In this document: positions 16,305 through 25,666 of the stretch, piece by piece
How the letters are laid out: each line of letters starts with the position of its first letter
Position numbering within the stretch: position 1 is the stretch's first letter
Origin: Pedobacter frigoris
GTDB lineage: Bacteria > Bacteroidota > Bacteroidia > Sphingobacteriales > Sphingobacteriaceae
Assembly (NCBI RefSeq): GCF_005116445.1
Contig: NZ_SWBQ01000001.1
Coordinates: forward strand, 124,001 to 188,000
DNA: 64,000 nucleotides
Reading direction: 5' to 3'
The notes under the pieces: generated by a model
What the model saw: only the letters and a program-made list of their open reading frames with translations
Database searches by the model: none
Told to the model about the DNA's origin: nothing
Program-made: the position numbers and the translations under genes

Positions 16305-18170
16305 TTATTGTTTAACCAATTTAAACTTCTGTGCATTGCCGGTATTTTTCGACCAGATCTGTACTTTAGTTCCGTTTGTAGAGAACCCTCCATTGATGTC
16401 AAGATTGGAATTCGGTGCACATGCCGGACTTAAGTTATAATAACCATTACCAACATAGCTTAGTGCCCATTTTTGAGCATTAACATTCGCGGAGGTATAA
16501 ACCTGTATTTGAGTTCCATTGGTAGATACTCCTCCTGTAACGTCCAATACTTTAGTAGTGTCAGTCAGGCTTTTTAGTGTGAAGTATCCATTGCCTGCAT
16601 TTCTTAATTTCCATTGCTGGTTAAGCGTAGAAGGGGAGTTGTTGGACCATAACGATACCAACGTACCATTTACTGGTGTATGACTGTTTACATCTATCAG
16701 ACTGGTGTTGTTCACCGCTGAAATCAGTTTGTAGTTTGCTCCGTTTTCAATCAAACCCGCATTGTCTTCATTTAAGGTGCTTGGCTCAACAGTTGGTTGA
16801 GGCAGTCCTAAAGCCGCGATTTCGGTATATACGCTTGCACCTGGTTTTAGTGCCCATTTGTTGAAGAAGTTAGTTAGATTTTTTCCTGTAATGGTACATG
16901 CGGCCAGCATAAACCAGCGCATTTTCTGAGCATCTGTAGAGACTGTTGGATTGTCAGTTCTGGCTTTTTTGTGAACCTGTACAAAGAAATCATCGCCAAA
17001 GGCCAACCATAATTGTTGAAACATGCAAAGCCTGATGAAAGGGTCATTGATTGGTGTTGAAGCCGTACTGTTAAAGTCTTTAGTTGGATCAATACTGGCT
17101 AAGTAGGTCATAGCTGTAGGCCACCTGTTGTCTCTTTTTAATCGCGATGGGGACACGCCAAAAGTTCTTTCGACATACAAGGCATGTATGTTATTGGTTA
17201 CCTCTCCCAGGGTACTCCATGTCCACACATCCTGCTGATGTTCGTGGCCCATTTCATGCCAGATTGCCCAGCCATCGATGGTTCCTGCTTTGACGGTGGC
17301 AAAACTGCTTACATAGGGTGATGTAAAATAGACACCATAATAATATGCCCACGCAAGACCGCTTGGACGATCTGTTTCTGTTACTAAAATCCTGTTGTGG
17401 ACAGACACATTGTGCTGGCTTGCAGAACCGTCGAGACCTGAAAGCTGATTTTCAAGATCCCATACTCTGTCCAGGGTGGTTAGTATACCGCTGTTGTCCT
17501 GTGGCTGAAATCCCTGCGCTTTTGTTCTGCTGTAAACCTGGTATACACGGTCGCCAACCAGCAATACATCAGGAGAGGTATAGGTTGTCAGTTGCGTATT
17601 CCAGTCTGTTTGGGTAGTCACATTTTTAATGAAGACAGGCACGCGTAGGTGTCCACTATTGAATGTGATTTTAACTTTACTTGCCGGGGTACCAGTAGTT
17701 GTGAAACGTATCCAGATCATCCCGCCATAGCTGCCTGATGAAATGGTATTTGTTCCGGCGACTAACTGCGTAATGGGTGGGTCTACGTGGGGCAAATCGC
17801 CCTGCTGGCTCGTCATATACCTGTAATAGGTGCCAATGATCAGCTTAGGTAAAGTTGTCCCTGCGAGTTGCTGTACATTGATGGATAGTGTAGTGTTTGC
17901 TGGGATATAGAATCCTGTAGGGTCAAAATTTGTCCAGCGCCAATAATTGATCCTCATTCTTTGCCCTTCCTGAACGGCATCCTTTAGTTCATTAAATTCC
18001 TGGATATTGGTGCCGATTGTTGAGGTCAGGCTGGGGTTTGAATTGACAGCAATTCCATCTTTTTTATAAGATTTGGAGGCGTCTTTTTCATCCAGCTGTG
18101 TTCTTTTACAGCCAAAGGCTACAAAAATGGCTAATACAGTAAGAATGATGTGGGTTAGTGTTTTTTTCAT
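16305..18170 (-). CDS. M60-family (enhancin-like) zinc metallopeptidase lipoprotein with ricin-type lectin domain
   Basis: This 621-residue lipoprotein (lipobox AFGC, Cys 21) has an N-terminal beta-rich region at about 55-190. The gluzincin core follows at about 195-440, with HEMGHEHQ at 305-312, matching the HExGHxxQ pattern of M60 peptidases. A downstream Glu in GEVTNN (about 323) and LYVERTFG complete the motif. Residues about 480-621 form a ricin-B-like trefoil with three QxW-type repeats (QQW, QKW and a degenerate QKF). M60 enzymes cut mucin-like glycoproteins, and the lectin domain would bind glycans. The divergent AraC-type gene 179 bp away is the likely regulator. Confidence 0.88.
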   Translation of the reverse strand: MKKTLTHIILTVLAIFVAFGCKRTQLDEKDASKSYKKDGIAVNSNPSLTSTIGTNIQEFNELKDAVQEGQRMRINYWRWTNFDPTGFYIPANTTLSINVQQLAGTTLPKLIIGTYYRYMTSQQGDLPHVDPPITQLVAGTNTISSGSYGGMIWIRFTTTGTPASKVKITFNSGHLRVPVFIKNVTTQTDWNTQLTTYTSPDVLLVGDRVYQVYSRTKAQGFQPQDNSGILTTLDRVWDLENQLSGLDGSASQHNVSVHNRILVTETDRPSGLAWAYYYGVYFTSPYVSSFATVKAGTIDGWAIWHEMGHEHQQDVWTWSTLGEVTNNIHALYVERTFGVSPSRLKRDNRWPTAMTYLASIDPTKDFNSTASTPINDPFIRLCMFQQLWLAFGDDFFVQVHKKARTDNPTVSTDAQKMRWFMLAACTITGKNLTNFFNKWALKPGASVYTEIAALGLPQPTVEPSTLNEDNAGLIENGANYKLISAVNNTSLIDVNSHTPVNGTLVSLWSNNSPSTLNQQWKLRNAGNGYFTLKSLTDTTKVLDVTGGVSTNGTQIQVYTSANVNAQKWALSYVGNGYYNLSPACAPNSNLDINGGFSTNGTKVQIWSKNTGNAQKFKLVKQ

Positions 18171-18245
18171 AATGTTAGGGGTGGTTAGGTTGTTTGTTTA
18201 ATTGTATACTAAAATACTGACTAAAACACTAGACATTTTTTATAA

Positions 18246-18273
18246 ATTAACCGATTGTAGCAATAGATTAACC
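18246..18273. promoter_or_regulatory. Direct repeat ATTAACC, candidate AraC-type operator
   Basis: ATTAACC occurs at 18246-18252 and again at 18267-18273, start to start 21 bp. That is two helical turns, the spacing used by tandem AraC-family half-sites. It lies in the 179-bp gap between the M60 peptidase gene and the AraC-type regulator gene, so it could control either or both. Binding is inferred from position and spacing only. Confidence 0.4.
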
Positions 18274-18349
18274 AGTTCAGCATTTAGGTGCTGTCATATT
18301 TTAGTCTCCATGATAAATTTCGTAGCTTCCAATTGTTAACTAAACTATC

Positions 18350-19255
18350 ATGAAAGTTTTTCCATTTACTGTATTGCTCCCTGATGATAAAAGTTTCATA
18401 ATTCAGCAGGTAAATGCGCCTCATTTCTATCCTTATTTACATAGGCATGAAGAATATCAGATCACATGGGTAGAAGAAGGTGAGGGGACATTAATTATAG
18501 GGAACTGCATGCATGCCTTTAAATCGGGTGATATTTTTTTTATCGGAACAAATCTGCCGCATTTATTTAAAAGTAATTCAGAGAGTTTTAACATCCGTAC
18601 TGGGACCGGGGCAAAGGGATATATCGTCTTTTTTAATTTGAATGGAAAACTCGCTCCGCTGTTCAATCTGCCTGAAATGAAAGAGTTGAAATCTTTCATT
18701 GTTCAAAATAGCCATGGATTTAAACTGCCCGCGAAATACAATAGGAGCGTTTCTGGTAAGCTGGTCGATATTTACGCTTCTCCACCTACAAAAACGGATA
18801 CTTTGTTTAAATTTTTAGAGCTGCTTAACGAGCTATCCGGCATACGAAACATTGTGCCCTTGTGTTCTCCTGTTTACTCTCCAGCCATTTCAGAAAATGA
18901 AGGGGTTAGGCTAAGGAATATTTTGAATTTCATTATGCAGAATTACAATACGCCAATCACGCTTGAAAATGTTTCGGACGTTGCCTATATGACACCCCAG
19001 GCTTTTTGCAGGTATTTTAAAAAACATACAGGCCGTAAGTTTATTTCTTTTCTAAATGAGGTTCGGATTAATGAAGCATGTAAAAGTCTTGTAGCCGGGA
19101 ATAAAGGTCATAATATCTCAGGAGTAGCTTATGGTGCGGGTTTTAGTAGCATCACAAATTTTAACAGAGTCTTTAAAAGTGTGATAGGGAGCTCGCCAAA
19201 AGACTACATTAACACTTACAATAAAGTCAATAATTCGCCCATGTTAAGCATTTAA
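18350..19255 (+). CDS. AraC-family transcriptional regulator
   Basis: This 301-residue cytoplasmic regulator has an N-terminal cupin-like sensing domain at about 20-130, with HRHEEYQITWVEEGEGTLIIG and GDIFFIGTNLPHLF. A C-terminal double helix-turn-helix domain at about 185-290 contains LENVSDVAYMTPQAFCRYFKK and ISGVAYGAGFSSITNFNRVFK. The length is typical. It is transcribed away from the M60/ricin lipoprotein gene, which suggests it controls that gene in response to a small ligand, probably a sugar. It is followed by the adk promoter and is not part of the adk operon. Confidence 0.9.
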   Translation: MKVFPFTVLLPDDKSFIIQQVNAPHFYPYLHRHEEYQITWVEEGEGTLIIGNCMHAFKSGDIFFIGTNLPHLFKSNSESFNIRTGTGAKGYIVFFNLNGKLAPLFNLPEMKELKSFIVQNSHGFKLPAKYNRSVSGKLVDIYASPPTKTDTLFKFLELLNELSGIRNIVPLCSPVYSPAISENEGVRLRNILNFIMQNYNTPITLENVSDVAYMTPQAFCRYFKKHTGRKFISFLNEVRINEACKSLVAGNKGHNISGVAYGAGFSSITNFNRVFKSVIGSSPKDYINTYNKVNNSPMLSI

Positions 19256-19268
19256 AGTAAAATAGTTA

Positions 19269-19276
19269 TATATTTG
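19269..19276 (+). promoter_or_regulatory. adk promoter -7 element
   Basis: TATATTTG matches the Bacteroidota -7 consensus TAnnTTTG exactly, about 60 bp before the chosen adk start at 19336. A TTA rather than TTG is present upstream near the -33 position, so this half of the promoter is weak. Confidence 0.6.
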
Positions 19277-19335
19277 CACGCTCAAAAGTAACCGCTGCAG
19301 AGGCAGTGGACTTTTTAACTTTAAAGACAACCCGA

Positions 19336-19905
19336 ATGCTTAATTTTGTTCTCTTTGGCCCACCGGGTGCAGGCAAAGGCACCCAATCAGAAAAATTGAT
19401 TGAAAAATATCAATTGATTCACATCTCTACAGGCGATCTTTTTAGGGAGCATATTAAAAATCAATCTCCACTGGGACAGAAAGTAAGCGAATTAATTGCT
19501 GATGGACAATTGGTTCCTGATGCGATTACCATTGCAATGCTGGAGGAAGAAGTGGATAAGAACCCCCAGGCAAAAGGATTTATTTTCGATGGCTTCCCGC
19601 GTACGGTACCTCAGGCTCAGGCTTTAGATGAGTTTCTTACAGGTAAAGGAAGTTCAATCGCAGGTGTGATTGCTTTAGATGTAGATCAGGAAGAATTGAC
19701 CAAACGTATCGCTCAGCGTCAGCTTGAGACCGGCCGTCTGGATGATCAGGCTGATAAACTGCAAAAACGTATTGAAGAATATTTTAGCAAAACCATTCAT
19801 GTTTTGCCATATTATGAAGCACAGAATAAGTTAAGTAAGGTAAATGGTATCGGTAAAATCGATGATATCTTTGCTGAACTGAGCGCTGTGATTGATAAAT
19901 ACTAG
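19336..19905 (+). CDS. adk: Adenylate kinase
   Basis: This catalyses AMP + ATP to 2 ADP in the cytoplasm. Start 19336 puts the P-loop GPPGAGKGT at residues 8-16, where the family has it; the in-frame GTG at 19306 would add ten unneeded residues. The protein has 189 residues. The AMP-binding run FDGFPRT is present and the LID is short (QLETGRLDDQ), so this is the short-type kinase without a zinc LID. obgE follows after an intrinsic terminator, an arrangement common in Bacteroidota. Confidence 0.97.
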   Translation: MLNFVLFGPPGAGKGTQSEKLIEKYQLIHISTGDLFREHIKNQSPLGQKVSELIADGQLVPDAITIAMLEEEVDKNPQAKGFIFDGFPRTVPQAQALDEFLTGKGSSIAGVIALDVDQEELTKRIAQRQLETGRLDDQADKLQKRIEEYFSKTIHVLPYYEAQNKLSKVNGIGKIDDIFAELSAVIDKY

Positions 19906-19921
19906 TATTATAAAATTACTG

Positions 19922-19962
19922 ATAGCGGGACGGAATTAAGTACTTCTCCCGCTATTTTTATT
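19922..19962 (+). terminator. Terminator between adk and obgE
   Basis: ATAGCGGGA (19922-19930) pairs with TCCCGCTAT (19947-19955) around a 16-base loop, followed by T5. Because obgE begins 17 bp later, obgE transcription must depend on read-through or on a promoter inside this stretch. Confidence 0.7.
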
Positions 19963-19978
19963 TAAAAAAAACACAATT

Positions 19979-20983
19979 ATGTCGCAAGGTTCCAATTTTG
20001 TAGATTATGTTAAAATATGCTGTCGCTCTGGAAAAGGGGGGGCAGGTTCTGCACATTTGCACCGCGACGTTAGAACAGCTACTGGTGGTCCTGATGGTGG
20101 AGATGGAGGACGCGGAGGACACATCATCCTCAGGGGAAATTCCCAGTTCTGGACACTTTTACACCTGAAATACCGCAAACACATCATCGCTCCTGATGGT
20201 CAGCCCGGCTCAAGTGCTACATCAACGGGTAAATCCGGTAAAGATGAAATTCTGGATGTGCCTTTGGGCACTATTGCCAAAGATGCTGAAACGGGACAGG
20301 TTTTATTTGAGATCACACAGGAAGGAGAAACAAAAATCTTAACTCCGGGTGGAAGAGGGGGGCTGGGTAACTGGCACTTTAAAACGCCTACCAATCAAAC
20401 TCCGCGTTTTGCGCAGCCCGGTGAACCCGGCAAAGAGGAGTGGATGGTGCTGGAACTTAAGGTACTTGCTGATGTTGGTCTGGTAGGTTTTCCTAATGCT
20501 GGAAAATCAACGCTTTTATCTGTTGTATCTGCGGCTAAGCCGGAGATTGCAGATTATCCTTTTACTACCATCGTACCTAATTTAGGTATCGTATCTTATC
20601 GTGATAGCAAATCTTTTGTGATGGCAGATATTCCAGGGATTATCGAAGGGGCATCTAAAGGCAAGGGTCTGGGCTTCAGGTTTCTGCGTCATATAGAACG
20701 TAATTCTGTATTGCTGTTTATGGTGCCTGCCGATACCCACAGATCTATAGCGGAAGAATATGAAATCCTTAAATCGGAACTGAAAGACTATAATCCCGAA
20801 CTGATGCAGAAACCGCACATTTTGGCCATTACCAAATCAGATATGCTTGATGAGGAGCTTGTGGCGGAAATGAAGAAGGAACTACCTAAAGGCATTCCTT
20901 CCATATTTATTTCATCTGTAGCTCAAAAAGGACTGCTGCAGTTGAAGGACATGCTTTGGGAATCTATAAACCAACAAGCATAA
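19979..20983 (+). CDS. obgE: Obg/CgtA GTPase
   Basis: This essential GTPase is involved in 50S ribosome assembly and growth control. Its 334 residues comprise the glycine-rich Obg fold at about 1-160 ([19 protein letters not shown]) and the G domain at about 162-330. The G domain shows [24 protein letters not shown] and ISS. The variable C-terminal OCT domain of Bacillus Obg is absent, which is normal here. It converges with the MFS gene, leaving only 6 bp between stop codons. Confidence 0.97.
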   Translation: MSQGSNFVDYVKICCRSGKGGAGSAHLHRDVRTATGGPDGGDGGRGGHIILRGNSQFWTLLHLKYRKHIIAPDGQPGSSATSTGKSGKDEILDVPLGTIAKDAETGQVLFEITQEGETKILTPGGRGGLGNWHFKTPTNQTPRFAQPGEPGKEEWMVLELKVLADVGLVGFPNAGKSTLLSVVSAAKPEIADYPFTTIVPNLGIVSYRDSKSFVMADIPGIIEGASKGKGLGFRFLRHIERNSVLLFMVPADTHRSIAEEYEILKSELKDYNPELMQKPHILAITKSDMLDEELVAEMKKELPKGIPSIFISSVAQKGLLQLKDMLWESINQQA

Positions 20984-20989
20984 ACAGTA

Positions 20990-22213
20990 TTATGCTGTCT
21001 TCTTTTCTTTACTCAGTACCCTGTAGGTAATAAAAATACTCATGATCATGCATGCTGCACCGATAAGGAAGTGAATTCCCGGAAGGTGAAACGGTGCCTT
21101 GTCGCTGGTGAAATAACTAAAGGTGCTGTTCATGATCAGTGGTCCGAATATCGTTGTCAGGCTCATTAAACTAGTCAATGCTCCCTGCAGTTCCCCTTGC
21201 TGGTTAGACTCTACGTGACCCGATATGATGGACTGTAAAGAAGGTCCGCATATTCCACCCAGGCAATACGGTATAAGAAATGCGAACATCATCCAGCCTT
21301 CCGTGGCGAAAGCGAAAAGAATCAGTCCAAGCGCATAGAGCGACAAGCCCAGGTAAATACTTTTTTCATTTCCGATTTTTGGATTGATGACCCGGGTTAG
21401 TCCGGCTTGTACCGCACCTACCAATACACCTACTACAGCAAGTGATATACCGACCATCTTCTCACTCCAGTTGAAACGATAGATGGTGAAGAAATTCCAG
21501 TTGCCTTGTACCGCTTGTGCACCCAGGTAAATGAGGAAAAAGCCAAGTGCCAGTCCTCCGATTTCAGGGTGTTTGGTCAGGAATTTTAATGAGCCAAATG
21601 GGTTTGCCCTTTTCCATTCAAAAGGCCTGCGGTGTTCTTTACTTAAAGATTCAGGCAGAAAGAAATAACCAAAGATACAGTTGATCAAACAAAGTGCAGC
21701 GGCAGCATAAAAAGGTGCTCTGATGCCCCAGGTAGCGAGTAGTGCACCTAAAGCAGGGCCGAGAACAAAACCTAATCCAAAGGCTGCACCAATAAGTCCG
21801 AAGTTCTTAGCTCTGGATGTTTCATCTGTGCTTACATCGGCGATATAGGCAGTAGCTGTAGTGAAACTGGCACCGGTAATCCCGGCAATTATCCTTCCGA
21901 TAAACAACCAGCTATACGTTGGTGCCAATGCCAATATAATGTAATCAATTCCGAAGCCCAGTAATGACGACAATAATACAGGTCGGCGACCAAATCTATC
22001 ACTAAGATTTCCGATCACAGGGGAAAACAGAAATTGGGTAATTGCGAAGACTGAAAGTAGTAGTGCACCGTAAGTACTGGCCTGATTTACGGGGATGCCC
22101 TTTAGTTGGGAGATCAGGTCTGCCATAACAGGAATGATTAGCCCCCAGCCCATCACATCAATTAATAAAGTGACGAAGATGAAGCCCAAAGCGGCCTTTT
22201 GGGATTTTGCCAT
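20990..22213 (-). CDS. MFS efflux transporter of the TCR/Tet type
   Basis: This 407-residue inner-membrane transporter has about 12 membrane segments. Start 22213 (MAKSQKAALGFIFV) is chosen over an upstream in-frame Met at 22324, which would add a non-membrane 37-residue leader overlapping the ABC gene. Visible MFS motifs are GNLSDRFGRRPVLL after helix 2 and, in helix 5, GFVLGPALG. The family resembles tetracycline/proton antiporters, although the true substrate is unknown. It lies 37 bp after the peptide-exporting ABC gene, so it may be the last gene of that operon and could give self-protection. That role is inferred. Confidence 0.88.
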   Translation of the reverse strand: MAKSQKAALGFIFVTLLIDVMGWGLIIPVMADLISQLKGIPVNQASTYGALLLSVFAITQFLFSPVIGNLSDRFGRRPVLLSSLLGFGIDYIILALAPTYSWLFIGRIIAGITGASFTTATAYIADVSTDETSRAKNFGLIGAAFGLGFVLGPALGALLATWGIRAPFYAAAALCLINCIFGYFFLPESLSKEHRRPFEWKRANPFGSLKFLTKHPEIGGLALGFFLIYLGAQAVQGNWNFFTIYRFNWSEKMVGISLAVVGVLVGAVQAGLTRVINPKIGNEKSIYLGLSLYALGLILFAFATEGWMMFAFLIPYCLGGICGPSLQSIISGHVESNQQGELQGALTSLMSLTTIFGPLIMNSTFSYFTSDKAPFHLPGIHFLIGAACMIMSIFITYRVLSKEKKTA

Positions 22214-22250
22214 AAAGTGAAATATTTTTAGTGCCGCAAGATATATAAAA

Positions 22251-24425
22251 TTATAATTCTTTTGAATAAGATGATAATTGTGGGATCTGAAGTTTCCATA
22301 AGTTACTGTAAGAGGAGTTATCATCAGCTAACAGATCCCTGTGTGTACCTTGCTCAATCACTTTTCCTTTATCAAGAACAATGATTTTATCTGCATGGTG
22401 GAGGGTGCTTAAGCGATGGGCAATTACAATAACTGTTTTGCTGTTTATTTTGAGCATGTCAATTGCTCTCTGGACATATTGTTCTGAAGCAGAATCAAGG
22501 GAAGAGGTAGCCTCATCAAGGATCAGGATTTCCGGGTTTCTGTACAAGGCCCTGGCTATGGCAATGCGCTGCCTTTGTCCGCCAGATAAAGTTGTTCCAT
22601 TTTCGCCCAGGTAGGTCTGAAAGCCGCGGGGCAGGGTTTCAATAAAATCAAGGATACCCAGCTGTTCGGCGATATCGAGGATCCGTTGCATATTCGGTTC
22701 ATGATCGCCGATAGCGATATTTTCAATCACATTGCCAGCAAAGAGATCGATTTGTTGCGGTACAACGGCAATGGTTTGGCGTAAAGAGGTATTGCTGATG
22801 TATTTTAGGTCGTATTTTCCGATACTTACATTTCCCTTTTGGATGGGGTAAATGTTTTGAAGGATGGCCATTAGCGTGGATTTACCCGAGCCGCTTTCAC
22901 CAACAATGGCTGTAAATTTTCCTTTGGGGATGCTGAGGGTAAGGTCTTCAAAAACGCTGACCCTGGTACCGTAGCGGAAGGATACATTTTCAAAATGGAT
23001 ATCGCCGATTTTATCGGGCGCCAGTTCGATTTGGTTTTCGTCGTTTTCGCGTTCCAGGTCCATGATCTCAAAGAGCCTGTCGGCCGCAATGACGGCATCC
23101 TGTACTACCTTGTTCATGCCGATGAGCGAAGAAACCGGTCCGGTAAAATAACCAATGAGGGTGTAGAAGGAGAGCAGCTCGCCGGGGGTCAGCATATTGT
23201 CGAGCACAAAGCCGGCGCCCGTCCACAAGAGGATAATGCTGAGCAGGCGGGAGGTAAGCTCGGCAGATGTACCGGATAGCAGCGAGTTCATGCTTGATGT
23301 ATAGCCGGTCTGCAGCAGCTTCACAAAGCGCAGCTCGGTTTTTTCATTGGTATGGTTTTCCAGGCCGAAACGCTTGATGGTACCCACTGTGTTCAGGCTT
23401 TCTATCAGCTGAGATTCCAGTTCGGCAGAATCTTCCATGAGTTTTCTTTGCGCCTTTTTATTGAGCTTATTGGTCAGGAAGTAAATGCAAAGGTATACCG
23501 GGATAACAGACAGCATAATAAGGGCCAGCTTCCAGTAATAAGTAAACATCATGATAAAGGAGAAGACCACAATGAAGATGTTGACCAGGAAATTGACGCT
23601 GACATCGTTAAGGAAGGTACGGATCTTCACGGCGTCGTTGATCCTGGACATGATCTCACCTACTCGCATGGTGTCGAAAAACTGCTGGGGCAGCTTGAGC
23701 AGGTGCTTATAATATCCCAGGATCAGGCGGGCATCTATGAGCTGTCCTGTTTTTAAAGTGAAAATGGTTTTTGCGGTGCCGATAAAGAGCTGTATGATCA
23801 GGATGATGATCATCGCCATGCCCATCAGGTTGAGCAGGTTCCGGTTGCCATCTACCAGCACAAAATCGACCAGTTTCTGCACAAATATGGAGGTAGATAA
23901 GCCCAGTATAGTATAAACCACAGCACCAAAAAGCGCCTGGATGAGGATATTTTTATGTGGTTTGATGAGGTTCCAGAAACGCCCTTGCAGTGATGTTTTC
24001 TGGTTGCCTGCCTCAAATTCTTCGGCAGGTAGCAGGAGTACCAGGGCGCCGGTCCAGCTGGATTTAAATTCCTCGTGGCTTTTAAGGTGCAGATGGCCAT
24101 CGATAGGGTCCATGATGTGGACAAACTTTTTATCGACTTTATCGATGACTACAAAATGCTGAAGGATACCGTTGACCAGCATGTGGGCAATGGCGGGCTT
24201 GGGTATTTTGGACAGGCTTTCGAAAGGGCCTTTTACACCTTTGGCCTCAAAGCCCAGTTTCTGGGCTGCTGCAACAATCCCCAATATGGTAGTCCCTTTT
24301 TTGTCCGTTCCGGCCAGCTGCCGGATGCGGGCGACGGGCAGGTTAAGTTTATGATGGGCAGCAATGGAGGCCAGGCATGCGGCCCCGCAATCTGTAATGT
24401 CACGTTGTTTTACTTTTGTGCTCAT
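22251..24425 (-). CDS. C39-peptidase-containing ABC exporter for double-glycine peptides
   Basis: This 724-residue inner-membrane transporter both cleaves and exports leader peptides. The N-terminal C39 domain (about 1-130) has Gln 7, catalytic Cys 13 in DCGAACL, His 90 in LQHFVVI and Asp 106 in MDPIDG, so the protease looks intact. A six-helix transmembrane domain follows at about 155-440, then an ATPase domain at about 480-710. The ATPase has GESGSGKST, LSGGQRQRIAIARAL, ILDEATSSLD and a switch His in IAHRLS. Its substrate is most likely the GG-leader peptide encoded at the head of the operon. It starts 9 bp after the HlyD-like gene. An outer-membrane TolC partner is not in the window. Confidence 0.95.
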   Translation of the reverse strand: MSTKVKQRDITDCGAACLASIAAHHKLNLPVARIRQLAGTDKKGTTILGIVAAAQKLGFEAKGVKGPFESLSKIPKPAIAHMLVNGILQHFVVIDKVDKKFVHIMDPIDGHLHLKSHEEFKSSWTGALVLLLPAEEFEAGNQKTSLQGRFWNLIKPHKNILIQALFGAVVYTILGLSTSIFVQKLVDFVLVDGNRNLLNLMGMAMIIILIIQLFIGTAKTIFTLKTGQLIDARLILGYYKHLLKLPQQFFDTMRVGEIMSRINDAVKIRTFLNDVSVNFLVNIFIVVFSFIMMFTYYWKLALIMLSVIPVYLCIYFLTNKLNKKAQRKLMEDSAELESQLIESLNTVGTIKRFGLENHTNEKTELRFVKLLQTGYTSSMNSLLSGTSAELTSRLLSIILLWTGAGFVLDNMLTPGELLSFYTLIGYFTGPVSSLIGMNKVVQDAVIAADRLFEIMDLERENDENQIELAPDKIGDIHFENVSFRYGTRVSVFEDLTLSIPKGKFTAIVGESGSGKSTLMAILQNIYPIQKGNVSIGKYDLKYISNTSLRQTIAVVPQQIDLFAGNVIENIAIGDHEPNMQRILDIAEQLGILDFIETLPRGFQTYLGENGTTLSGGQRQRIAIARALYRNPEILILDEATSSLDSASEQYVQRAIDMLKINSKTVIVIAHRLSTLHHADKIIVLDKGKVIEQGTHRDLLADDNSSYSNLWKLQIPQLSSYSKEL

Positions 24426-24434
24426 GGTGCCCGT

Positions 24435-25607
24435 TTAAATTTTTGTGGCAAGGTTAGGGTTTACCCAATCATCTACCTTATCATACAGCAACTGATATAA
24501 GCTGCGTTCAGTTACGGTAAAGCGGGCGGTAAAGCTCATGCCCTTTTTTAAGTACCCCTTATAACCGTTTTTTAGGGCCAGATGATTTTTTTGTAGTTCG
24601 CAGCGGACCTTAAATACTGGTTGGTTGTTATTGATCAAGATGATGTCGTCTGAAATATCGAGAACCTTACCCTGTGCCAGTCCCCATTGGTTATAATTAT
24701 AGGCATCGATCTGAAAGCGGACTTCCTGACCTTTCCGGATCAGGCCGATATCAGAGGGCCTGACGTAGCAAAAAGCAGTAAGACCGCCATCGGGCGATAT
24801 TTCGCCGATTTTTTGATTGGCAAACAGGTAAGCACCTTCCTGAACACCCGTCAGATTTTGTATAGAGCCATCGATGGGTGCTTTGAGGGTATATTGTTTT
24901 TTTTGTTCGTTCAGCTCTACCTGCTGTCCGCCCAGCTGCTGCAGTTCATTGCGCAGGTTATTGGCTTCTGTTTGCCATTGTGTTTTATATTTGGTAATGA
25001 CCATGCGGTAGGCAGATTCGGCTTGGTTGAGTTCAAATCTGTAGCGTTCGTATTCCGATTCGGTAATGGTTTTGCTTTGGAAAAGTTTATTGTATCGGTT
25101 AAATGTGTTTTCGGCCTGGCTTTTTACGATGCGTGCATTTTCCAGTTCCTGTGCAAATTGTTGCCAGGTGGCCGTGTATTGGCTGGTTTGCAGGTGGGGG
25201 TAGCTGTATCCGTTTCTGTTCATGTAGATCAGGAGCATGCGGATGTCCTGCAGGAACTGGCCCAGTTGTCCCTGTCGGTTTTGTACAATGGCCCCCTGCT
25301 GTTTGGCCAGGGCAGCATCGATGATGAGTAAGGTTTCGCCTTGCTTTACTTTTTTATTGTCTTTTAACTTAAGCGTAATCAGGCGGCCGTTTACGGGCAC
25401 AATGAGTTCTGATTTTTCGACATCGGACTGCAATAGTCCGGTGCTTTTTACGCTGATCGGCGTTTTGATGAGTGGGAGCGCAATTAAGATAAGCAGGACA
25501 GCCAGTACGGTAGTGATGTAAATGAGCTGGGTAGATTTACTGATACTGGCACGGTAAGAAAGGGCAGTGCCGGAGATGGTTTCGGTAGCGAAGCTGGGTA
25601 ATGACAT
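24435..25607 (-). CDS. HlyD-family periplasmic adaptor of the peptide exporter
   Basis: This 390-residue membrane-fusion protein links the inner-membrane ABC exporter to an outer-membrane channel. It has one membrane helix at about 28-48, a biotinyl-lipoyl-like half-motif (VPVNGRLITLKLKDNKKVKQGE) at about 70-92, a long coiled coil at about 95-220, and the second half-motif LKAPIDGSIQNL. A beta-barrel domain follows. It starts 60 bp after the peptide gene, across a hairpin, and runs into the ABC gene after 9 bp. Such adaptors are the standard partner of C39 exporters in Gram-negative bacteria. Confidence 0.92.
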   Translation of the reverse strand: MSLPSFATETISGTALSYRASISKSTQLIYITTVLAVLLILIALPLIKTPISVKSTGLLQSDVEKSELIVPVNGRLITLKLKDNKKVKQGETLLIIDAALAKQQGAIVQNRQGQLGQFLQDIRMLLIYMNRNGYSYPHLQTSQYTATWQQFAQELENARIVKSQAENTFNRYNKLFQSKTITESEYERYRFELNQAESAYRMVITKYKTQWQTEANNLRNELQQLGGQQVELNEQKKQYTLKAPIDGSIQNLTGVQEGAYLFANQKIGEISPDGGLTAFCYVRPSDIGLIRKGQEVRFQIDAYNYNQWGLAQGKVLDISDDIILINNNQPVFKVRCELQKNHLALKNGYKGYLKKGMSFTARFTVTERSLYQLLYDKVDDWVNPNLATKI

Positions 25608-25624
25608 AATTGGCTGGTAAACAT

Positions 25625-25656
25625 TAACCGTTATCCCCGTTTCGGGATAACGGTTA
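25625..25656 (-). other. Strong hairpin between peptide gene and exporter genes
   Basis: AACCGTTATCCC (26-37 of 256xx) pairs exactly with GGGATAACGGTT (25644-25655), and one more T-A pair extends the stem to 13 bp around a 6-base loop. No T-run follows on either strand, so it is not a classical intrinsic terminator. Its place, directly after the peptide stop and before the adaptor gene, suggests mRNA processing, 3'-end protection or partial attenuation. Each would favour peptide over exporter. Confidence 0.6.
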
Positions 25657-25666
25657 GATTAAGTTC

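Noticed and set aside
20990..22324. Upstream Met at 22324 as start of the MFS gene
   Set aside because: The added 37 residues are not membrane-like and overlap the ABC gene; ATG 22213 begins directly before helix 1.
23352..24500. Several plus-strand open frames over the C39 ABC exporter
   Set aside because: They are antisense to a complete, motif-rich gene and show no family features.
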